From assembly GCA_903910385.1 (NCBI GenBank), contig CAIVZM010000033.1, positions 62,001-126,000 on the forward strand: a DNA stretch of 64,000 bases. Reading direction: 5' to 3'. The notes under the pieces are model-generated. The model worked only from the letters and a program-made list of their open reading frames with translations. It did no database searches and was not told the DNA's origin. Shown here in pieces: positions 9,020-15,926 of the stretch; positions within the stretch are counted from its first letter, which is position 1; every line of letters begins with the position of its first letter. This DNA is from an uncultured Armatimonadota bacterium (GTDB taxonomy: Bacteria; Armatimonadota; Armatimonadia; Armatimonadales; Armatimonadaceae). A program made the position numbers and the translations under genes.

Positions 9020-10159
9020 ATGAGTAACATCCTCGTTCTGAATCCCGGCAGTTCTTCGTTGAAGTTCCGACTCTACGAATCGAATGACAGAACATTGACC
9101 CTGCTCGATAAAGGCATTGCCGAACGCATAGGCGAAGCGGGAAAGACAGCCATCACGGCTATGCAGGAAATACTGGCGCAAGTCCTGAAATCGGGAACGA
9201 TCTCTTCCGTAGGGTACCGGGTAGTACACGGTGGCGCACGATTCACCGAACCGACTACCATAGATTCCGTAGTTCTGGAAGGGATACGCGAACTGGGCGT
9301 TTTCGCGCCGTTACATAATCCCCCCGCTGCCGATGTCATCGAGGCGTGCCGGAAAGAATTAACAGAGGCGGCGCATGTTGCGGTTTTCGATACCGCCTTT
9401 CATCGGACGCTCCCGCCGGAAGCCTATACATACGCCCTTCCGTATGCACTGACGGAAGGAAATCCCCCCCTGCGACGCTATGGCTTCCATGGAATCGCAT
9501 ATCAGTCGGTCTGTCGTCAGTTGCAGGCGGCGATTCCGGGCAATATCGCCAAACAACGCTTTATTACCTGCCATCTCGGGAGCGGCGCGAGCGTCTGCGC
9601 GATCCGTGGCGGTGCGAGTATCGATACCAGCATGGGTCTGACCCCGTTGGAAGGTCTGGTCATGGGAACACGTTCCGGCGATATGGATCCATCGCTGAGC
9701 CTTACCCTATTAAAGCAGGGCAGGGCTATTGATGATGTGGAAAACCTGCTGAATCATGAGAGCGGGCTGAAGGGAATATCAGGCATCAGCGGAGATTTGC
9801 GCGACTTGGAAAAAGCGGCTCAGGAGGATGGCGAAACGGCGAAACGCGCAGAACTTGCCATGGATATCTTCGCATATCGGGTCGCCCGCTATATCGGAGC
9901 GTATGCGGTGGTTCTGGGCGGAGTGGACGCCATCGCGCTCTCCGGCGGTATCGGCGAACACTCCGCCCCGATGCGTCAACGCATCGTATCACGCCTGTCT
10001 TTTCTCGGAGTGATTCTGGATACGGAGCGGAACTCGCAGACCGATATCGCGACGGCGACGATTATCACGACTGAGGAAAGCCGGATTCCCCTTTACGTGT
10101 GTCCGGTAGATGAAGAAGGCGAAATCGCCCGCACGATTCAGACGATTTCGGTTCAGTGA
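9020..10159 (+). CDS. ackA: Acetate kinase
   Basis: Converts acetyl-phosphate and ADP to acetate and ATP. The N-terminus 'ILVLNPGSSSLKF' is the family phosphate-binding signature and fixes the start at ATG 9020 (379 aa); an in-frame ATG at 8945 would overlap xfp and add a non-conserved 25-residue stretch. Further motifs: 'HNPPAAD', 'TAFHRTLP', 'RYGFHG', the catalytic-His region 'TCHLGSGAS' and the Arg in 'GTRSGDMDPS'. It lies 62 bp after xfp on the same strand, almost certainly co-transcribed, so acetyl-phosphate made by phosphoketolase yields ATP. The ribosome-binding site is weak. No phosphotransacetylase gene is in the window. Confidence 0.95.
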   Translation: MSNILVLNPGSSSLKFRLYESNDRTLTLLDKGIAERIGEAGKTAITAMQEILAQVLKSGTISSVGYRVVHGGARFTEPTTIDSVVLEGIRELGVFAPLHNPPAADVIEACRKELTEAAHVAVFDTAFHRTLPPEAYTYALPYALTEGNPPLRRYGFHGIAYQSVCRQLQAAIPGNIAKQRFITCHLGSGASVCAIRGGASIDTSMGLTPLEGLVMGTRSGDMDPSLSLTLLKQGRAIDDVENLLNHESGLKGISGISGDLRDLEKAAQEDGETAKRAELAMDIFAYRVARYIGAYAVVLGGVDAIALSGGIGEHSAPMRQRIVSRLSFLGVILDTERNSQTDIATATIITTEESRIPLYVCPVDEEGEIARTIQTISVQ

Positions 10160-10323
10160 TTCGCCCTGCGCGATAGTCAGGAACGGAGTGAACTGATGGG
10201 CGATTTATCCCGGAATGCCGTACACTGCGGATGGCACAGCGCCGCGTCGACAGGTTCTCTCAGGAGGTCCGAAAGCGACGGTTTTGCGTCTCTGTGCGAG
10301 TCATACACAGAAGGGAAATGCGG

Positions 10324-11646
10324 GTGAATCGTGCCAGTGACACCGCCCCCTCCGCTACCACGAAGCGGGAGGCGGGCATTATTTTTGTCTACATTTCATT
10401 ACTGGGCGTCCTGCTGAGCCTGGGAACTTTCAGCAATGTTTCCGACAACAGTAATCTGGCGTACTATCCCCTTTTCTTCTATCTGAAAAATGAATTAAAA
10501 CTCGACGCCGCGCAGGTGTCGTGGTTTCTTCTGCTTCTTGGTCTTCCCACCTATATCGGCTTTGTCTTCGGGCTTTTGCGTGACCGCTGGAATCCCGGCG
10601 GGCAGGGAGACCGGGGTTATCTCCTGATGATCGCTCCCCTCGTCGGATGCGCTTATCTGCTGATGGCGCGATTCGGCGTCAGTTATTTCGCGCTTCTGGC
10701 GTTATCGCTCACCGGGGCGATTCTGGGCGCAATTCTGGGCGCCGCCTACAACGGTCTCACTGCTGTTCTGGCGCAACGCGCTATGATGACCGGGCGATTG
10801 GGCGCATTGATTTCCGCCGCCATTTACGTTCCGGCGATTGTTTCGGCGCTGGCAGGCGGATGGCTCAGCGAGAATGTACCCGCCTCCACGACCTTCACTA
10901 TCTGCGCCCTTCTGATGTTTGCAGTTGGCTCTCTTGGAATGTGGCGCCCTGTCGCGGTCTTCGGGCGACATAATCTCGCCCGTGTACGCACAATCGATGA
11001 AAGCGTCCCGGTCGCCGTATGGCGCCTGCTATCCCATCGCCCATTTATTCCGGCGGCGATCCTGATGGGTCTGTGGCAGATTATGCCAGGTTGGGGAACG
11101 CCGCTGGTCTTTCACCTGACCAATACGCTGAAACTGTCGGAGACTCAGGTCGGGGTCGTACAGGCGTATTATCCGTTCTGTATGGCGGCGGCAGGACTCA
11201 CTTATGTTCCGCTGTGCGGACGTTTTCGCCTGGGGCCGTTGCTTTGGGTGAGTATGATTCTGGGAATCATCGTTGCGCCCTCCGCCCTGCTCATGCACGA
11301 TTACTCCTCCGCTATCGCCATTCAGATTCTGGTTGGCGTCGTCTGGGGAGTTGGGAACGCTGCGCTTTACGATCTGATGCTTCGTTCGTATCCGGAAGGT
11401 CTACATGGAACCGGCGCGATGGTCATGGCAGGGATTTACTCCGGAGCATATATGTTTAGCGACTGGTGGGGTTCCTGGATTTTCGAACGGGGAGGGTTCG
11501 GGACAGCGATGCTTATTACGACCATTACTTCCCTGTGTATGCTCCCCGTTCTGCTCTGGATTCCAAAGAACATCATGGCGTCCCGCGACGGCGAGTCCCA
11601 TGACCCGAAGCCTGTCGCTTACCCCGCGCCTGCCGGTGCGGGGTAA
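10324..11646 (+). CDS. MFS transporter, 12 transmembrane helices
   Basis: Inner-membrane permease of the major facilitator superfamily. About twelve hydrophobic segments are visible. The loop between helices 2 and 3 reads 'FGLLRDRWNPGGQGDRGYL', a form of the MFS signature loop. The pattern is closest in feel to BT1/folate-biopterin-type or sugar-phosphate-type MFS proteins, but the substrate cannot be read. GTG 10324 is preferred (AAGGGA about 7 nt before it); an ATG at 10318 lies too close to that site. The gene follows ackA in the same direction with a 164-bp gap, so it might export a product or import a sugar for the phosphoketolase route; that is inference. Confidence 0.75.
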   Translation: MNRASDTAPSATTKREAGIIFVYISLLGVLLSLGTFSNVSDNSNLAYYPLFFYLKNELKLDAAQVSWFLLLLGLPTYIGFVFGLLRDRWNPGGQGDRGYLLMIAPLVGCAYLLMARFGVSYFALLALSLTGAILGAILGAAYNGLTAVLAQRAMMTGRLGALISAAIYVPAIVSALAGGWLSENVPASTTFTICALLMFAVGSLGMWRPVAVFGRHNLARVRTIDESVPVAVWRLLSHRPFIPAAILMGLWQIMPGWGTPLVFHLTNTLKLSETQVGVVQAYYPFCMAAAGLTYVPLCGRFRLGPLLWVSMILGIIVAPSALLMHDYSSAIAIQILVGVVWGVGNAALYDLMLRSYPEGLHGTGAMVMAGIYSGAYMFSDWWGSWIFERGGFGTAMLITTITSLCMLPVLLWIPKNIMASRDGESHDPKPVAYPAPAGAG

Positions 11647-11691
11647 CCCGGAATTATTCGGACGGAAATGATCGGAAGGAAACCAGATCGC

Positions 11692-12462
11692 TCAATAATT
11701 CGCGATCAGTTTTTGCCGGAAATGCTCATCGGGGCGGGTTCGGATACGATCGGCCTGCGCCGGAGTCAAGAAGTTCGGGGAGCCGATCATCAACGCTCCG
11801 ATGAGGGCGCGAGCCACCTTGACAGACATCATAGTTATGCGCCGAACCTCATCACAGTCTTTGCCGAGCGCGAACAACCCATGATTCTGAAGCAGGAGAA
11901 CCTTCGGGTTTTCATCCCAGGTTTCCTGATACTGCCGGATAGCGGCGCGGCAGGCGCGGGCGAGCGGCGGGCCGGGATCAGTATAAGGGACAAAACACGG
12001 CGCGATTCCGCAGACAACAATCTCATCCGGAAAAAGTCGTCCCGCCAGCGCCTCTTCCGCACGGTTCGAACAAAGAAGCGAGAGCCAGGGGGTCGGGTGC
12101 GTATGTCCTACAGCGCCCGCTCCGCCATCGGTCAGGCAGACGGCATGGACAGCAGCTTCCGTAGAAGGATACAGGGAGGAAGTGGCGTCTTCTCGCGCCT
12201 CGAAAAGGGTTCGTTTGATATCGGCGTCGGTCAGCGTTTCGTGATCGCAGATACTCAGAGCGCGAGCGGTATTCATCAGCACGAACTGATCAGGCTTCAT
12301 GCTTCCCATACTCGACCCGCTTGCCTTGAGCCAGTAGGTCTGTTTCTCGTCCCCTACCGCCGCCGAAACATTACCTTCGGCGAGAATCGCAAAATCGTTA
12401 TCCGGGCTTCCCAGCCAGTGAGCCAGTTCATGCAGTTTAGTCAGCGTCTCTTGCGTCGTCAT
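11692..12462 (-). CDS. Class II aldolase/adducin family protein
   Basis: Zinc-dependent aldolase or epimerase-fold enzyme of 256 aa. Visible motifs: 'EGNVSAAVGDE' (phosphate-binding loop), 'LKASGSSMGSM', the acidic residue in 'STEAAVHA', the zinc ligands in 'GHTHPTPW' and the third His in 'LLQNHGLFALGK'. The family includes L-fuculose-1-P and L-rhamnulose-1-P aldolases and ribulose-5-P epimerase. A rhamnose isomerase lies about 1.3 kb upstream on the same strand, so action on rhamnulose 1-phosphate (giving dihydroxyacetone phosphate and lactaldehyde) is a reasonable inference. The ATG at 12462 has AGGAA 6 nt before it. No rhamnulokinase is in the window. Confidence 0.8.
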   Translation of the reverse strand: MTTQETLTKLHELAHWLGSPDNDFAILAEGNVSAAVGDEKQTYWLKASGSSMGSMKPDQFVLMNTARALSICDHETLTDADIKRTLFEAREDATSSLYPSTEAAVHAVCLTDGGAGAVGHTHPTPWLSLLCSNRAEEALAGRLFPDEIVVCGIAPCFVPYTDPGPPLARACRAAIRQYQETWDENPKVLLLQNHGLFALGKDCDEVRRITMMSVKVARALIGALMIGSPNFLTPAQADRIRTRPDEHFRQKLIANY

Positions 12463-12573
12463 GTCATTCCTGATTTGAAATTCAAAGCGTTATTGTAGCG
12501 TTATTCTAAGGTAGCACGAAATCGGCAGGGTAAAAGGATATCGCAGTCGTAGTCGCGACATTCCCCTTCCGGT

Positions 12574-12618
12574 AATTCCGAACCTATTAATTCCGAACCT
12601 ATTAATTCCGAACCTATT
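12574..12618. repeat. Three perfect 15-bp tandem repeats
   Basis: The unit AATTCCGAACCTATT occurs three times in a row at 12574-12588, 12589-12603 and 12604-12618 with no mismatch. It lies in the 354-bp gap between the aldolase and the next secreted-protein gene. Nothing else recognisable is in that gap apart from a TACAAT hexamer upstream of the aldolase. The copies could be regulator-binding iterons or replication slippage. Confidence 0.9.
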
Positions 12619-12816
12619 CGTACAAACCCATTATTACACACCCGGGACGCTGGCAGTCAAAAGTGGTTCGTGCAGGGGACGTTTTAACGCGTAACGATTT
12701 GGAATCGCTTTTCATCGGTTCGCCGTTCGGTTCAAGGGAAGATTCCCCTCCACCTCATCCTGTCAGCGGAAACAATGCGAGAGCAGCGAATGCAGTCGAA
12801 ATAACCACGTTCCTTC

Positions 12817-13467
12817 TCACGGCTTTTTGCCACTGCCATAGGACGCAACGGATTCACAGACTACTTCTGCGACCCCATCCACCTCCACTGGCAGTTTCAC
12901 CCGAATGATCGAGACCGTATGGGCTTGCGGGTCGACGATCATATACCGGGTGATATTGCCCTTCTGCTGAATGATCTGCGAAAATACGGCATTATCTGCC
13001 GCAATCGGCCTGCCCACCGGCTTATCGATCACGCCGGACACGGAATTTCCCTGTTGCGCTTGCAAAGAGGGGACATAGATATTGACAGGCGCATTAGGAA
13101 CGGGAAGCGATGTGAAAGGATATGCCGGATTGTATGCCGGAGCAACATACGGCGGCACATAGGGAGTGGTGTAAGGTTCCGGTTTGACTATGATCACCGG
13201 CGGCGAGTAGGGCGCAGGAGATGTCGAAGGAATCGGAATCGGATTGGTTTTCGGTCGATCTGGAGGCGAAACGGGTGAACTGCCGGGATTAGCGGAAGAA
13301 GGCGTTGTTCCGCTACCACCAGATGGTCGCCCACCCGTGGTGTTACCGCCGCTTCGCGGGGCGCCCTGAGCTAGAGCGGAATCGGTTGATACCAGAAAGG
13401 AAACGTAACAGAGCGTAGCGATCAGCGCCAACCGTGACGAAAGTAAGAAAACAGAACGCCTTTTCAT
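12817..13467 (-). CDS. Secreted Pro-rich protein of unknown function
   Basis: A 216-aa exported protein. It has a typical signal peptide (MKRRS, hydrophobic core, cleavage likely after 'DSALA'). A low-complexity Gly/Ser/Thr/Pro linker follows to about residue 75, then a Pro/Tyr-rich stretch ('PYVPPYVAPAYNPAYPF'). The C-terminal ~80 residues look folded, with 'ITRYMIVDPQAHTVSIIRVK' and a final conserved-looking 'AEVVCESV'. No family is recognised. A good ribosome-binding site (GAAAGG) precedes the ATG. A 32-codon open frame (13467-13565) ends on this ATG with a TGATG overlap but has no Shine-Dalgarno sequence of its own. Confidence 0.6.
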   Translation of the reverse strand: MKRRSVFLLSSRLALIATLCYVSFLVSTDSALAQGAPRSGGNTTGGRPSGGSGTTPSSANPGSSPVSPPDRPKTNPIPIPSTSPAPYSPPVIIVKPEPYTTPYVPPYVAPAYNPAYPFTSLPVPNAPVNIYVPSLQAQQGNSVSGVIDKPVGRPIAADNAVFSQIIQQKGNITRYMIVDPQAHTVSIIRVKLPVEVDGVAEVVCESVASYGSGKKP

Positions 13468-13571
13468 CAGACAGAACCTTTCTTGCCCGAAGCGAGCGAG
13501 GCTGGAGAGATTTCTCGTCCAACTACCGATGGAATATCTGTCTCACCTACGGATTCTTCAGGCATTTTGGT

Positions 13572-13774
13572 TCATATTTCGCTGACTTTAATGCCAGTTT
13601 CTTCCTTGATTTCCTTGCGTAGCGCGGCGGTCAGCGTTTCCCCTTACTCAACCTGTCCGCTGGGAAATTCCCAGCCTCGCTGGGAGCCACGAATCATCAG
13701 GATACGACCTTCCTCGACCCGCACCAGACCGCTGACAGCAACGATATGGCGCGGGACGGAAAAGGCGGATGCAT
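13572..13774 (-). pseudogene. Nudix hydrolase, broken (stop inside the Nudix box)
   Basis: Remnant of a Nudix NTP-pyrophosphohydrolase. The frame reads 'RHIVAVSGLVRVEEGRILM' followed by 'GWEFPSGQVE', a TAA (13644-13646), then 'GETLTAALRKEIKEETGI' and a TGA at 13572-13574. Bridging the TAA gives the pattern G-x5-E-x7-KE-I-x-EE-x-G-I, the Nudix box with KE for RE. The stop thus replaces one residue of the catalytic motif. There is no in-frame start either: the ATG that overlaps the rhamnose isomerase stop (TAGATG) is in another frame. The ~70 C-terminal residues of a normal Nudix domain are absent. It trails directly behind the isomerase gene. Confidence 0.8.
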
Positions 13775-14962
13775 CTATGCTCCCAGCCCGCCACCGGAGG
13801 CGCGAGGCGGATTGGTAAGACGCCAGGCGCGACGTTCCTTGACGCAAGCGTCTTCCCGTAATGCCTGTAATGGGTCGGCGGGGCGTCCGATTTCCTCTCG
13901 CGCCTGCGCCAGAATGGGTCGGACATCGGTTTCATAAGCGTCCCGAAGAATAGCATGAGCGCCGAGAACGTCGCCCGCCAGTTGCCGCTCACGTAGCGCG
14001 GTGCGATCCACCAGCAACGCTTTGGCATAAGCGGTCTGTACATTCAGGACCGACAACACCATCGCTTCGATTTTGCTTTCGATGACATGGCACTGATCCA
14101 GCATATATGCGACCGGAGCCGCCGTCTTGCCATCATTACCGTTGATGAGTTCATGGAAGATCAGGAATAGTTGGAACGGGTTCGCTGAGCCGACGATCAG
14201 GTCATCGTCTGCGTAACGACGGTCATTGAAGTGGAATCCGCCCAACCGTCCCTCGTCCAGCAGTGTCGCTACAATGAACTCGATATTGGTGTAATGTCCA
14301 TGATGCCCAGTATCGACAAGGACTTTCGCTCGGTCACCCAGTTTATGACACATCAGTAGGGATGTTCCCCAATCCGAGAGATCCGTGGTGTAGAACGCCG
14401 GTTCGAAGAGTTTGTACTCGATGAGCATTTTGGCATCCGGCGCCATTGCCGCATACCCTTCCATGAGGGCGTCCTGTAGCCGTTTTCGACGATCCCGAAT
14501 GTCATCCTGTCCGGGGTAGTTCGTGCCATCGGCAAGCCAGACGGAGATAAATTCGCTTCCCGTAACCTTCGCGATCTCCGCGCACTCCACCAGATGCGCG
14601 ACCGCCTTTTTTCGCACCGCCGGGTCAGGATTACACACAGAACCCAGTTTGTAATCGTGATCCTGAAACAGGTTCGGGTTGATCGCCCCGATGGCGACGC
14701 CCTGCTCCTTCGCGAAGTGCGCCATATCCGCCCAGTTCTTCCCGGTGGGCGGCAGGTCCCACGGGATATGCACCGCTACCGAGGGCGACGCGCCGGTCAG
14801 ACGATGAACGGTCGAAGCATCTTCGATTTTCTCATAGATATCCCGCGCCGCTCCCGGTTCTGGGAATGCGCCGAAGCGCGTCCCTGCATTCCCAAATCCC
14901 CACGACGGTAGTTCTATCGGCAAATCGCGCAGCGCGGCGCGCACCCATTCCGTGTTGCTCAT
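13775..14962 (-). CDS. rhaI: L-rhamnose isomerase, Pseudomonas stutzeri type (RhaI-like)
   Basis: TIM-barrel, metal-dependent sugar isomerase of 395 aa that interconverts L-rhamnose and L-rhamnulose. Diagnostic stretches: 'VAVHIPWDLP', 'AINPNLFQDHDYKLGS', 'SVWLADGTNYPGQ', 'MLIEYKLFEPAFY', 'VLVDTGHHGHYTNIE' and 'GGFHFNDRRYADDDL'. These contain the Glu, Asp and His metal ligands of the xylose-isomerase-like barrel. The start at 14962 is decided by GGGGAGAG about 5 nt upstream; the frame stays open upstream but that extension is not conserved. It pairs functionally with the class II aldolase at 11692-12462. The downstream Nudix remnant overlaps its stop codon region. Confidence 0.88.
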   Translation of the reverse strand: MSNTEWVRAALRDLPIELPSWGFGNAGTRFGAFPEPGAARDIYEKIEDASTVHRLTGASPSVAVHIPWDLPPTGKNWADMAHFAKEQGVAIGAINPNLFQDHDYKLGSVCNPDPAVRKKAVAHLVECAEIAKVTGSEFISVWLADGTNYPGQDDIRDRRKRLQDALMEGYAAMAPDAKMLIEYKLFEPAFYTTDLSDWGTSLLMCHKLGDRAKVLVDTGHHGHYTNIEFIVATLLDEGRLGGFHFNDRRYADDDLIVGSANPFQLFLIFHELINGNDGKTAAPVAYMLDQCHVIESKIEAMVLSVLNVQTAYAKALLVDRTALRERQLAGDVLGAHAILRDAYETDVRPILAQAREEIGRPADPLQALREDACVKERRAWRLTNPPRASGGGLGA

Positions 14963-15063
14963 GACACTCTCCCCATCGCCCTTAACAGGCAAAACGAAAA
15001 CAAACGAAATCGTTCGCAAACATTCGCCACAATCTTTTAGAAATCCTCCGCAAGAACGCCGCA

Positions 15064-15162
15064 TCAGGGATTTTCGCAGCCCTCCTGTAACTTCATCAGA
15101 GCCTCAATAATCATTATATGCGTCTGGTCTTTGGGACGATTCGCCGCTCGCTTCATCGCCAT
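15064..15162 (-). pseudogene. C-terminal relic of a nucleotidyltransferase
   Basis: 32 residues containing 'KRAANRPKDQTHIMIIEALM'. This is the recognisable C-terminal motif (KRAA-x-RPKD) of small nucleotidyltransferase-fold proteins that normally follow a ~70-aa partner gene like the one at 15163-15381. The whole catalytic N-terminal part (GS motif and acidic residues) is missing. The fragment starts at an ATG immediately after the partner's TGA, so an internal deletion seems to have fused the end of one gene to the tail of the next. It is unlikely to be functional. Confidence 0.7.
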
Positions 15163-15381
15163 TCAAAATCGGCGGGTAAGCCAACCACCTTGCAGCTTCC
15201 TCAAAGAATTGATAGCGCTCTGCAAACGCATCAGGCGCTGCGTTGGCGTCAGTTGTAGGTTGCGACGCAATGAACCGAGGTCAACGCCATTTTCGTCCTG
15301 GTCGCCGTAGGGGTGGGCGCGGAGCCATTCCTCCATTTTCGCCCACTGTTCGTGGGTGAGGATTGGCGTTTCTTCTGGCAT
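15163..15381 (-). CDS. Small partner protein of a (lost) nucleotidyltransferase
   Basis: A 72-aa protein with 'DENGVDLGSLRRNLQLTPTQ' and 'RLMRLQSAINSL'. This motif (D-x-x-GVD-x-x-x-LR-x-x-L-x-LTPxxRL) marks a family of short proteins usually encoded just ahead of a nucleotidyltransferase, an arrangement like a toxin-antitoxin pair. Here the enzyme is reduced to a 32-residue stub, so this would be an orphan partner. The last residues ('GGWLTRRF') may be altered by the deletion junction. The family association is from memory of gene neighbourhoods and its function is not established. Confidence 0.6.
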   Translation of the reverse strand: MPEETPILTHEQWAKMEEWLRAHPYGDQDENGVDLGSLRRNLQLTPTQRLMRLQSAINSLRKLQGGWLTRRF

Positions 15382-15442
15382 TTCCGGTTCGGTGGATATG
15401 GTTCGTTTCCTCTTTTTCGATTGTACCGCTGATTTCGATTCC

Positions 15443-15514
15443 TTACGGCGGCGTGTCCGGGCGCGGATAAATCAGGCGGAAATCCTTGCCGCCGTTGGCG
15501 AGCCATTCGCCCGT
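15443..15514 (-). pseudogene. C-terminal scrap of an unidentified gene
   Basis: The minus strand encodes 'GEWLANGGKDFRLIYPRPD' plus a few residues, ending in TAA at 15443-15445; a TAG (15515-15517) blocks it upstream. In another frame the preceding bases read 'RWFNEVLD', so a frameshift may separate two parts of one former protein. The composition is clearly protein-like. No family assignment is possible. Confidence 0.4.
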
Positions 15515-15545
15515 CTAATACTTCATTGAACCATCTTCGCGTCAA

Positions 15546-15926
15546 TCATTCGCCAGATAGCATATAAATCGCAGAGAGCGTGCGGGTCGTCGTGATAATA
15601 CAGTCGCAACGACTCTGTTTATTTGCGTCACCCTCTCATAGGAAACTACTAATCCCTGGTATCACTTGAATGGTAGGGCAGCCCTCTGGGGCGTGTATCA
15701 TGTTCAGCGACAAGACGCCCGCTGGGTTATCGTGCGCGAAGAGTTAAAGGCAGTGTTCTGACTCATATCGAAGTCGTGAAGAATCCGCCTCACTTGAATC
15801 ACCACTTTTGGCAGTGGCACCCTCGAAGTCATGCGCGTCTTACTTTCTTGCGTCATGATGGTTGCAGGAAGCGATCAATAGGGCGGGGAACCTGTTCTCA
15901 GAAACATCCCTGAACGGCGGACAACC
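15546..15926. other. Region without a confident gene (decayed DNA)
   Basis: 381 bp between the relics and the next large gene. Short protein-like runs occur on both strands, for example 'GRAALWGVYHVQRQDARW' on plus and a 50-codon frame on minus, but none has a start with a ribosome-binding site or a known motif. With the adjacent broken genes it looks like decaying coding DNA. A promoter for the downstream gene is expected here but not evident. Confidence 0.35.

Noticed and set aside
13467-13565. 32-codon open frame overlapping the start of the Pro-rich secreted gene
   Set aside because: No Shine-Dalgarno and no recognisable motif; likely chance within the decayed Nudix region, though the TGATG overlap was noted.
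13644-13646. Recoding of the TAA in the Nudix box
   Set aside because: No mechanism for TAA recoding is known here, and the gene also lacks an in-frame start and its C-terminal half.
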